Positions 42,429-49,892 of a DNA stretch of 64,000 bases are shown here, piece after piece. Position numbers and translations under genes: made by a program. The number at the start of each line of letters is the position of its first letter. The stretch's first letter is position 1. The notes under the pieces are model-generated. The model made no database searches, was not told where the DNA came from, and saw nothing but the letters and a program-made list of their open reading frames with translations. Location: assembly GCF_940670765.1 (NCBI RefSeq), contig NZ_CALNVW010000051.1, forward strand, positions 1 to 64,000. The letters are read 5' to 3'. Source of the DNA: Streptomyces sp. A 4/2. Its GTDB lineage: Bacteria > Actinomycetota > Actinomycetes > Streptomycetales > Streptomycetaceae.

Positions 42429-45400
42429 TCAGACCGAGTGCGCGCCGGCTCCGTCGAGATGCCGGGAGACCGACTGCCCGATCCGGGCCAGTGGCGCCGC
42501 CTGTGTCATGGCGTGGTGGGTGCACGCGATGTCGTGGGACTCGATGCGTCCCGTCACCCAGGGCCGCCAGGCCTCACCGTCCAGGGCCTGCGCCGACTTC
42601 CCCTGGGTCGCGTGGAAGTACAGCAGATCCCCGTCGAAGACGCCCTCGACGAACGTCGGCTGGAGCCGGACCGAGTTGGTGAGGACGGAGGTCATCGCGG
42701 CCACATGGTGCTCCGCGAGGCCCTGGTGTTTCCCGAGCCCCCGGTACTCCGCCAGGGAGGCGGACAGCGGGCCGTTGCCGCCGTCGCTGCTGAGGATCGC
42801 CGCGACCTCGGTGGCGGTCAGCGCCGAGAGACCCGGTCCCGGCGGGGTGTGCCCGGCGGCTTCGAGCAGGAGCGCCAGGGCCGCACGGTCGTCGGGCAGT
42901 GAACGGAGCCGGCTCCGCGGGTCGATGGGACGGGAGTCCAGCATGGCCAGCAGGGCCACCCGCTCGCCCCGCTCCTGGAGCCGTACCGCGATGGCGTGCG
43001 ACAGGGCACCGCCCAGGGACCAGCCCAGCAGGTGGTAGGGCCCCGACGGCTGCACGGAGCGGATGTGCGTCACGTACTCGGCGACCATCTCCTCGAAGGT
43101 CGCGGGCAGCCTGCCCGGCCCCGAGAGGCCGCGCGCCTGGAGCCCGTACACCGGGAGGTCGTCCGCCAGATGACGGGGCATCCCCGCGTAGCACCAGCTC
43201 AGCCCCCCGGCCGGATGGACGCAGAACAGCGGCGGCCGGGAACCGTCGGTGCGCAGCGGCAGCAGCATCGCGAACGGGTCCTGCGCGCTGCCCTCGTCGA
43301 GCAGCCGGGCCAGCCCGGCCACGGTCGGCGCCTCGAAGACCGCGCCGATGGACAGCGCGGTGCCCAGCGACGACCGGATGCGGCCGATGAGCCGGGCAGC
43401 CGGCAACGAATAGCCGCCCAGCGCGAAGAAGTCGTCGTCGATGCTGATGTCCACGACACCGAGCACCTCGGTGAAGAGCGCGCAGAGCGCCTTCTCCCGC
43501 GCGCTGCGGGCGGGCCTGCCTACCCGGTCCGCCGCCGCTTCCGGCGCGGGGAGCGCGGCCCGGTCCAGCTTGCCGTGGGCCGTCAACGGGAGCGTGCCGA
43601 GCGTGAGATAGGCGGAGGGGACCATGTAGCCGGGCAGCCGCGCGGTCGCCCAGGCGCGCAGCGAGGTGGCGTCCACCCCCTCGCCGGCGGCGGCCCGCTG
43701 GGATGGCAGGGCTCCGGGCGCGGGGCGCGCCGCGGGTACCACGTACGCGGTCAGGACCCGTTCACCCGACGGGGTTTCCCGTACCGCGACCGCCGCACGG
43801 GCCACCCCCGGGTGCCGGGCGAGCACCGTCTCGATCTCACCCGGCTCGATCCGCAGGCCCCGGAGCTCGACCTGGTCGTCGCACCGCCCGAGGTACTCCA
43901 GCGCACCCCGGTCGGTCCACCGCACCTGGTCACCGGTGCGGTACATCCGGTCGCCCGGCGCACCGAACGGGTCTGCGACGAAACGCTCGGCCGTGAGTTC
44001 CGGCGCGTTGAGATAGCCACGTGCCACCTGGGCACCGGCCAGGTGGAGTTCGCCGGGCACCCCCGGCGGCACCGGGCGCAGCGACGCGTCCAGCACATGG
44101 GCGCGCACATTGTGGCCGGGGCGCCCGATGACCGGCGTGCCGCCCTCCTCGTCGAGCCGGCAGTACACCGCGTCGACGGTGCACTCGGTCGGCCCGTAGT
44201 AGTTGTACGAGGTGGTGCCGGGGCAGTCGCGCAGCGTCCGCCAGAGCGCGGCGTCCAGCGGCTCACCGCCGACCATCAGCAGCCTGGGGCGGTGCCGGTC
44301 ACCGGTGAACAGCCCGGCCGCGATCAGCTGGTGCAGGTACGAGGGCGTGACGTCGAGGAAGTCGATCCCGTGCTCGGCGATGTAGTCGACCAGGGCCCCG
44401 GGATCGAGCCGTACGGAGTCGTCGATCACGTGCAGTTGCTGGCCCGCGGCCAGGAAGAGCGGACCCTCCCACGCGGTGTCGAAGGTGAAGGTCGCGGTCA
44501 GCGCGGACCGCAGCGGACGGCCCGCCGACCGGGCGGCGGGCGCGATCAGTTCACGGTGGTGGTCGAAGCAGAGGTTGGTGAGAGCGCGGTGCTCGACGAC
44601 GACACCCTTCGGCAGGCCGGTGGTCCCCGAGGTGTAACTGACGTACGCCGCGTGGTGCGGCAGCAGCGGCGCCGTACGGTCACGGTCGGCCGGATCGGTG
44701 TCGGGCCGCCCCTCCAGGTCCCGGACGGTGTCCAGGGCGTCGAGCCGCAGGACCGGTACGGCGGACGGCAGTCCGGGCGCGCCCCCGACGGTGCTGATGA
44801 CACAGAGCGGATCCGTGTCGTCGAGCAGATACCGGATCCGGTCCGCCGGATGCTCGGGGTCCACCGGCACACAGGCCGCACCCGACTTCAGTACGGCGAG
44901 CAGCGCCACCGGGTAGTCGGCGGTGCGCTCCAGCGCGAGCGCCACGAACGTCCCCGGACCGGCTCCGCGCGCGATGAGCAGCCGGGCCAGCCGGTTGGCG
45001 CGGGCGTTGAGTTCACCGTACGAGAGCACGGTCTTCCCGCACACCAGGGCGATGGACTCCGGCGCCCTGCGGGCCTGTTCCTCGAACAGCTCGGGCAGCG
45101 TCGTCGCCGGCACGGGCCGCGCCGTGTCGTTCCAGGCCGTCACCACGGTGTGCCGCTCCGCGGCCGTCAGCAGTTCCAGTTCGGCGACCGGCCGGTCCGG
45201 CCCGACCGTGGCGAGCGTGTCGAGGAGCTCCAGGAAGCGGCGGTGGTGCGCGGCGGTGACCTCGGCGCTGTACTTCGCGGGGTCGGCGTTGAAGTCGATC
45301 CGCAGCGACCCGTCCGACGGCCGGTCGTAGACGTTCACCCCGAGACCGGTGACGGGGCCGTTGGAGAGGTTGTGCAGGACGGCCGGGAGCTGCCCGAAGG

Positions 45401-46490
45401 TCAACCGGGGGTCGAATCCCATGATGTTGATGCCCCAGTCGCCCAGATACCCGGTGGCGGGGACACCGCCCAGGTCCTTGACGAGGTACGGCGCCGGATA
45501 GCGCTGGTGCCGCAACAGCCCCCGCGCCTGCCGCGCGGTGTGCCGTACGAGATCGGTCACGGTCGTGCCGGAATCCAGTCGCACCGTCAGGGGCAGCACA
45601 TTGGCCAGCATGATCGGCACCCCGCGCGCCACCGCACCGGCACGGCCGGTCACCGTGAGGTCCAGCGTCACCGCGTCCCGGCCGCTGAGCCGGTGCACGT
45701 ACAGCGACAGCGCGGCCATCGCCACCGACGGCAGACCCGTTCTGGCCTGCCGGGCCAGGGCGCGCAGACCGGTGGCCGCGACCGGGCCGACATGGCCGGT
45801 CTTCCGGACGAAACGGTGCGGGACGGACTTCAGCCGGTCGGCGGCGTCCGGGCCGACGGGATGGCCGGCCAACTGCGCCGCCCAGTACTCCCGGTCCTCG
45901 GTGAACCGCTCCGACCCGTGGTACGCGGCCTCGTCGGCCAGCAGTTCGGCCAGCGTTCCCCACGCGGGGGCCGGAAGACGGGTGCCCGTCTCCAGCGCCG
46001 TGTAGGTCTCGGCGACCCGCTGGATGAAGAGGGAGAAGCCGTACCCGTCCAGCGCGATGTGGTGCACGCTGATGTACAGCAGGAAGCATTCGTCCGAGGT
46101 CCGGAGCAGTGCGAAGGTGAACAGCGGTGGCCGCCCGAGATCCAGGGGCAGGCGCATGTCCGCCCACATCCAGGCGCGGGCCGCGGCCCACGGGTCGTCG
46201 GCGCCGCGCAGATCCACCAGCGGCAGCTCCCACCGGGGGGAATCCCCGGTCAGCTGCCAGGCGTTGCCCTCGTCATCGGCCTCGAAGCGGACCCGGAGCG
46301 CCTCCGTCTCGTCGACTCCCCGGCGCAGTGACTCCTCCAGCAGAGCCCGGTCGAGCGGGCCCCTGATCTCGACGAACTCGGCGGCGCGGTAGTTGGTGTT
46401 CTCCGCGTCCAACTGCTGGGAGAACCACATCCCCGTCTGCGCGGCGGTCAGCGGCAAGCGACCGTTCCGGCTGCCGGACTTCCTGTTCAT
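42429..46490 (-). CDS. single-module NRPS (C-A-PCP-TE)
   Basis: 1353 aa with EntF-like order. Condensation about 10-440 with HHIALDG (143-149). Adenylation about 465-985 with YTSGTTGLPKG (619-629), YNYYGPTEC, YRTGDQVRW and LTAHGKLDRAALP. Carrier FFALGGYSLPA with the phosphopantetheine Ser1028. Thioesterase about 1085-1350 with GWSLG (Ser1158), Asp1185 and His1325/1326. The binding-pocket stretch FDTAWE (670-675) is one residue shorter than the usual FDxxVWE, so specificity is uncertain. The intact C domain implies an upstream acyl or aminoacyl donor, not encoded here. GGAGA precedes the ATG. Confidence 0.93.
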   Translation of the reverse strand: MNRKSGSRNGRLPLTAAQTGMWFSQQLDAENTNYRAAEFVEIRGPLDRALLEESLRRGVDETEALRVRFEADDEGNAWQLTGDSPRWELPLVDLRGADDPWAAARAWMWADMRLPLDLGRPPLFTFALLRTSDECFLLYISVHHIALDGYGFSLFIQRVAETYTALETGTRLPAPAWGTLAELLADEAAYHGSERFTEDREYWAAQLAGHPVGPDAADRLKSVPHRFVRKTGHVGPVAATGLRALARQARTGLPSVAMAALSLYVHRLSGRDAVTLDLTVTGRAGAVARGVPIMLANVLPLTVRLDSGTTVTDLVRHTARQARGLLRHQRYPAPYLVKDLGGVPATGYLGDWGINIMGFDPRLTFGQLPAVLHNLSNGPVTGLGVNVYDRPSDGSLRIDFNADPAKYSAEVTAAHHRRFLELLDTLATVGPDRPVAELELLTAAERHTVVTAWNDTARPVPATTLPELFEEQARRAPESIALVCGKTVLSYGELNARANRLARLLIARGAGPGTFVALALERTADYPVALLAVLKSGAACVPVDPEHPADRIRYLLDDTDPLCVISTVGGAPGLPSAVPVLRLDALDTVRDLEGRPDTDPADRDRTAPLLPHHAAYVSYTSGTTGLPKGVVVEHRALTNLCFDHHRELIAPAARSAGRPLRSALTATFTFDTAWEGPLFLAAGQQLHVIDDSVRLDPGALVDYIAEHGIDFLDVTPSYLHQLIAAGLFTGDRHRPRLLMVGGEPLDAALWRTLRDCPGTTSYNYYGPTECTVDAVYCRLDEEGGTPVIGRPGHNVRAHVLDASLRPVPPGVPGELHLAGAQVARGYLNAPELTAERFVADPFGAPGDRMYRTGDQVRWTDRGALEYLGRCDDQVELRGLRIEPGEIETVLARHPGVARAAVAVRETPSGERVLTAYVVPAARPAPGALPSQRAAAGEGVDATSLRAWATARLPGYMVPSAYLTLGTLPLTAHGKLDRAALPAPEAAADRVGRPARSAREKALCALFTEVLGVVDISIDDDFFALGGYSLPAARLIGRIRSSLGTALSIGAVFEAPTVAGLARLLDEGSAQDPFAMLLPLRTDGSRPPLFCVHPAGGLSWCYAGMPRHLADDLPVYGLQARGLSGPGRLPATFEEMVAEYVTHIRSVQPSGPYHLLGWSLGGALSHAIAVRLQERGERVALLAMLDSRPIDPRSRLRSLPDDRAALALLLEAAGHTPPGPGLSALTATEVAAILSSDGGNGPLSASLAEYRGLGKHQGLAEHHVAAMTSVLTNSVRLQPTFVEGVFDGDLLYFHATQGKSAQALDGEAWRPWVTGRIESHDIACTHHAMTQAAPLARIGQSVSRHLDGAGAHSV

Positions 46491-46818
46491 GCGTGCCGTC
46501 TCCTGACGCAGGTGCTGGTCTCCACGCGTGCTCGGTCTCTACGCGTGCTCGGCCCCTACGGGCCGTCTGCTCGGCCCCGACGGGCCATCAGGGCCAACGA
46601 GCGTCACCGGACAGGTGTATTGGTCCGAAGCGAAACTCTTTGCGGGCGACCCTCGCCGAGCAGCTCCGGAGAGGCCGGTACGGCCCTGGCCGGAGGCCCG
46701 GTCGCACCCGTCGGCAGACTTGGCCTGTGCTTTACGAAGGCCCTGCAACCGTTTCCCCGGTGTCCCTGTCTCTAGTGATGTTGTATTCAGCGGGAAGTGA
46801 CGTGAGCGGAGCATGGGC
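46491..46818. other. 328-bp divergent region, NRPS and L,D-transpeptidase
   Basis: Contains a repeat block near the NRPS side and, near the transpeptidase, TTGTATTCAG, which could include a -10 box about 30 bp before that gene. No coding sequence was recognised. Confidence 0.4.
46518..46551. repeat. 17-bp direct repeat, two copies, upstream of NRPS
   Basis: GTCTCCACGCGTGCTCG (46518) and GTCTCTACGCGTGCTCG (46535) are adjacent and differ by one base. They lie 28-61 bp before the NRPS start, a position suited to a regulator or to the mRNA leader. A degenerate continuation (CCCCTACGGGCC, CCCCGACGGGCC) follows to 46586. Confidence 0.7.
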
Positions 46819-47796
46819 ATGGGCCGGGTCAAGGGCAGCATAGGGATCGCACTGCTGGTCAGCGCGGTACTGGCGGGCACGAGTGCCTGTGGGGGAGACG
46901 CCTCGGCGTCGGCCTCCGGGAGCGGCTCCGGAGCGGCCTCGAAGCCGTCGGCGAGCGTGCACCCGAAGCCTTCGCACCCCGCGGGGCCGCCCATGCTGCT
47001 GGAGACGATCGCCCCCAAGTCCGGTGCGACGGTCGGCGTGGCCATGCCGATCTCGGTGGTCTTCACCAATCCGGTGGCCACCTCGGCCCGTGCCACCATC
47101 GAGAAGCACCTGAAGGTCTCCGCGTCGGAACCGGTGGTGGGGGCCTGGCACTGGTTCAGCAGCACCCGGGCCGACTGGCGGCCGGAGAAGTACTGGCACC
47201 CGGGCACCAAGGTGACGCTGGACGCCGATCTGACGGACGTCGGCAACGGCTCGGGCCGTTACGGCACCCACAACTACCAGCACAAGTTCACCATCGGGGA
47301 CGACGTCGAGGCCACCGCGTCGGTGCCCGGCCACTCGATGAAGGTCATGCGCGACGGCAAGCTGGTACGGTCCCTGCCGATCGACGCGGGCAGCCCGAGC
47401 TTCCCCTCCTGGACCGGCACGATGGCGGTGATCGACAAGGAGCGTGAGGTGCACATGACCTCGTGCAGCGTCGGCATCAGCTGCACCAAGGGCAGCCCCG
47501 ACTTCTACGACCTGACGCTGCCCTGGGACGTCCACCTCACCACGTCGGGCACCTACGTCCACTACTCCACCGGCGACCCGTACCCGGGCCACAGCTACGG
47601 CTCGCACGGCTGTGTCCACCTGTCGATGGCCGACTCCAAGTGGTTCTACGACTTCGTCAAGCAGGGCGACCCGATCACCATCACGGGTTCCCCCCGAGGC
47701 AAGGCCGCCGCGGACAACGGCTATGCCTCGTTCAACCTCTCCTGGGCGGAGTGGCTGAAGACCAGCGCCACCGGTCAGCAGACGACCGCGAGCTGA
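46819..47796 (+). CDS. L,D-transpeptidase lipoprotein (YkuD)
   Basis: 325 aa. A signal peptide ends at a lipobox-like TSAC (Cys24), followed by a Ser/Ala/Pro linker. An Ig-like domain (PKSGATVGVAMPISVVFTNPVA) is followed by a YkuD catalytic domain, where SYGSHGCVHLS gives His263 and Cys265. The enzyme forms 3-3 peptidoglycan cross-links outside the membrane. ATG 46819 is preferred because GGAG lies 7 nt upstream. ATG 46813 has it only 1 nt away. The lipobox has Thr at -3, which is uncommon. A C-terminal extension ends WAEWLKTSATG. Confidence 0.92.
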   Translation: MGRVKGSIGIALLVSAVLAGTSACGGDASASASGSGSGAASKPSASVHPKPSHPAGPPMLLETIAPKSGATVGVAMPISVVFTNPVATSARATIEKHLKVSASEPVVGAWHWFSSTRADWRPEKYWHPGTKVTLDADLTDVGNGSGRYGTHNYQHKFTIGDDVEATASVPGHSMKVMRDGKLVRSLPIDAGSPSFPSWTGTMAVIDKEREVHMTSCSVGISCTKGSPDFYDLTLPWDVHLTTSGTYVHYSTGDPYPGHSYGSHGCVHLSMADSKWFYDFVKQGDPITITGSPRGKAAADNGYASFNLSWAEWLKTSATGQQTTAS

Positions 47797-47868
47797 CCCG
47801 TCCCGACACGGACGCTCCCGTCCGAGCTGGACGGCACCCCGGCCCGGCAGTCACGTAACATGTAGGCC

Positions 47869-48288
47869 ATGAATCCTGCTGTTGACCCTTACGTGATCCG
47901 AGTCGGAGTGCCGTCCGTCGAGACCTACCGCCACTTGCGGTCCGTGGCCGGTCTGAGCGCGAAGACGGCCGAGGCCGCCGAGGCCGGACTGCCGAACAGC
48001 TGGCACAGCGTGGTGATCATGGACGGTGACGAGCCCGTCGGCATGGGGCGCGTCATCGGTGACGGCGGCTGCTTCTTCCAGATCGTCGACATCTGCGTCA
48101 CCCCCGCGCACCAGGGCCGTGGCCTCGGCAAGCGGATCATGAACGAACTGACCGGGGAACTCGGCCGCCGCGCACCGGCCAGTGCCTACGTGTCCCTCAT
48201 CGCCGACGGCGCCGCCCGCTACCTCTACGAGAAGTTCGGGTTCAGGGAGACGGCACCGGAGTCCGTGGGCATGTACCGCGCTGTCTGA
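47869..48288 (+). CDS. GNAT family N-acetyltransferase
   Basis: 139 aa, one compact GNAT domain. VPSVETYRHLRSVAGLS is the substrate-side helix, then VIGDGGCFFQIVDICVTPAHQGRGLGKRIMNELTGEL carries the acetyl-CoA loop QGRGLG, and RYLYEKFGFRETAPESVGMYR ends the fold. It is typical of small amine acetyltransferases of unknown substrate. It lies 72 bp after the L,D-transpeptidase gene. Confidence 0.9.
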   Translation: MNPAVDPYVIRVGVPSVETYRHLRSVAGLSAKTAEAAEAGLPNSWHSVVIMDGDEPVGMGRVIGDGGCFFQIVDICVTPAHQGRGLGKRIMNELTGELGRRAPASAYVSLIADGAARYLYEKFGFRETAPESVGMYRAV

Positions 48289-48443
48289 CGCCCACCTCCT
48301 GGCGCCCGCCTCGCCTGGCGCCCGCCTCGGCGTCGGACGTTTCGGGGACGTCACCCGTGGCGAGGGCGCGGCCCCGCACGATCTGCGCCATTCTGAGGAG
48401 CGATGAAGATCCGGCCGGGTGTGAGTGGAGGATCGGCGCGCCG

Positions 48444-49652
48444 ATGAGCGAGGAAACCTCTGCGGGAGCCGCGGGACAGGGCCGGGCCGTTCTGCCGGGC
48501 ATCCGGCTGCGGGCCCGCGACCGCGACGAGGCGCACCGCGCCTCCACCCCGCTGGAACTCTTCTTCGACCTGTGCTTCGTCGTCGCCGTCTCCCAGGCGG
48601 GGTCGCGACTGGTACACGCCGTGGCCGGAGGCGAACCGGTCCACGGGATCACCGGCTATCTGCTGGTGTTCTTCGCGATCTGGTGGGCCTGGGTGAACTT
48701 CTCCTGGTTCGCCTCCGCCTACGACAGCGACGACATCCTCTACCGGATCGCCACCCTCGTCCAGATCTCCGGCGTCCTCGTCCTGGCCGCCGGAGTCCCG
48801 CGCGCCTTCGACGACGCCGACTTCACGGTAGCGATCGTCGGCTACCTGATCATGCGCCTCGCGCTCACGTTCCAGTGGCTCAGGGCCGCACACGGGGAGA
48901 CCGGGCCGGCCAGGACCACGGCGCTGCGCTACGCGGCAGGACTGCTGGTCGTCCAGATCGGCTGGGTCGTGCTGCTGTTGCTGCCCCACGCGGCCTGGGA
49001 ATGGGGCTTCGTCCCCATGGCGGTCGCCGACCTGGCAGTGCCGGTCTTCGCCGAACGCCACCACCGTACGAGCTGGCACCCGCACCACATCGCCGAACGC
49101 TACGGCCTCTTCACCATCATCATGCTCGGCGAGACGATCGCCGCCGCGACCGTGGCCGTGCAGTCGGCGGTCGACGCGTCAGCCGCGCTCGGCGAGCTCC
49201 TGCCCATCGCGGCGGGCGGGCTGCTCATCGTCTTCGGCGCCTACTGGATCTACTTCGCCGTCCCGATCCACGAGTACCTGGTCTCCAACCGGCAGGCGTT
49301 CCTGTGGGGTTACGGCCACTACCTGGTCTTCGCCTCCGCCGCCGCGATCGGCTCCGGCATCGAGGTCGCGGTGGAACAGGTGACGCACCACGCCCACCTC
49401 TCGACGCTCGCGGCCTCGATGGCCGTCACCGTCCCCACCGCGCTCTTCCTGCTCACCGTGTCCCTGCTGCACACCCGCCACTTCAAGCAGGGCACCGCCC
49501 AGCGCCTGGTCCTGCCCGTCAGCGTGCCCCTGGTGCTGGCCGCCGGCTTCGCCGGGCACCGGGCCGTCCCGCTGGCCGGGCTGGTGGTCGCCGCGACCGT
49601 CGCGGTCGGCGTCCGGCTGTCGCGGACCGCCGCCCGCAACGGGGCCGCCTGA
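48444..49652 (+). CDS. low temperature requirement protein A (LtrA) family
   Basis: 402 aa polytopic membrane protein with about ten hydrophobic segments. The family signature STPLELFFDLCFVVAVSQ is at residues 34-51, followed by YLLVFFAIWWAWVNFSWFASAYDSDD, HPHHIAERYGLFTIIMLGE and VFGAYWIYFAVP. The function of LtrA proteins is unknown beyond a Listeria cold-growth phenotype. ATG at 48444 gives the expected N-terminus. GGAGG is 12 nt upstream, a little far. Confidence 0.88.
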   Translation: MSEETSAGAAGQGRAVLPGIRLRARDRDEAHRASTPLELFFDLCFVVAVSQAGSRLVHAVAGGEPVHGITGYLLVFFAIWWAWVNFSWFASAYDSDDILYRIATLVQISGVLVLAAGVPRAFDDADFTVAIVGYLIMRLALTFQWLRAAHGETGPARTTALRYAAGLLVVQIGWVVLLLLPHAAWEWGFVPMAVADLAVPVFAERHHRTSWHPHHIAERYGLFTIIMLGETIAAATVAVQSAVDASAALGELLPIAAGGLLIVFGAYWIYFAVPIHEYLVSNRQAFLWGYGHYLVFASAAAIGSGIEVAVEQVTHHAHLSTLAASMAVTVPTALFLLTVSLLHTRHFKQGTAQRLVLPVSVPLVLAAGFAGHRAVPLAGLVVAATVAVGVRLSRTAARNGAA

Positions 49653-49742
49653 GACCGTGGGATGAGACTGTCGGATATGCGCCGTACAACTCGGCCTGCC
49701 CGACTTCGACTTCTGGCGCGCTCCACCGCCGAAGATAGGTAC

Positions 49743-49832
49743 ATGACCTGTGCCAAGTGCGGAGCCCGGATGACGAGGAACCAAGACGGCTGGTACATCT
49801 GCTATGCCTGCGGCAACAGTTCGCCGGGGTAG
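49743..49832 (+). CDS. 29-aa zinc-ribbon peptide
   Basis: A short ORF with two CxxC knuckles, MTCAKCGARMTR (Cys3, Cys6) and YICYACGNSSPG (Cys20, Cys23), spaced as in a rubredoxin-like zinc ribbon. AGGT lies 2 nt and a purine-rich stretch about 8 nt before the ATG. The codons have G/C third positions. It could be a real microprotein or a remnant of a larger zinc-ribbon protein. Confidence 0.5.
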   Translation: MTCAKCGARMTRNQDGWYICYACGNSSPG

Positions 49833-49892
49833 CGGCCCGTCCGACGCGGGCCGCTGCCCCGGTCGGCTCGGGCCGCCACTCCGGCGGGGGTG

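Noticed and set aside
31055..46490. One siderophore cluster linking the iron-box gene with the NRPS
   Set aside because: They are about 9 kb apart with regulators, AidB, BrkB and VOC genes between, no iron box was seen near the NRPS, and no hydroxylase or siderophore transporter is present.
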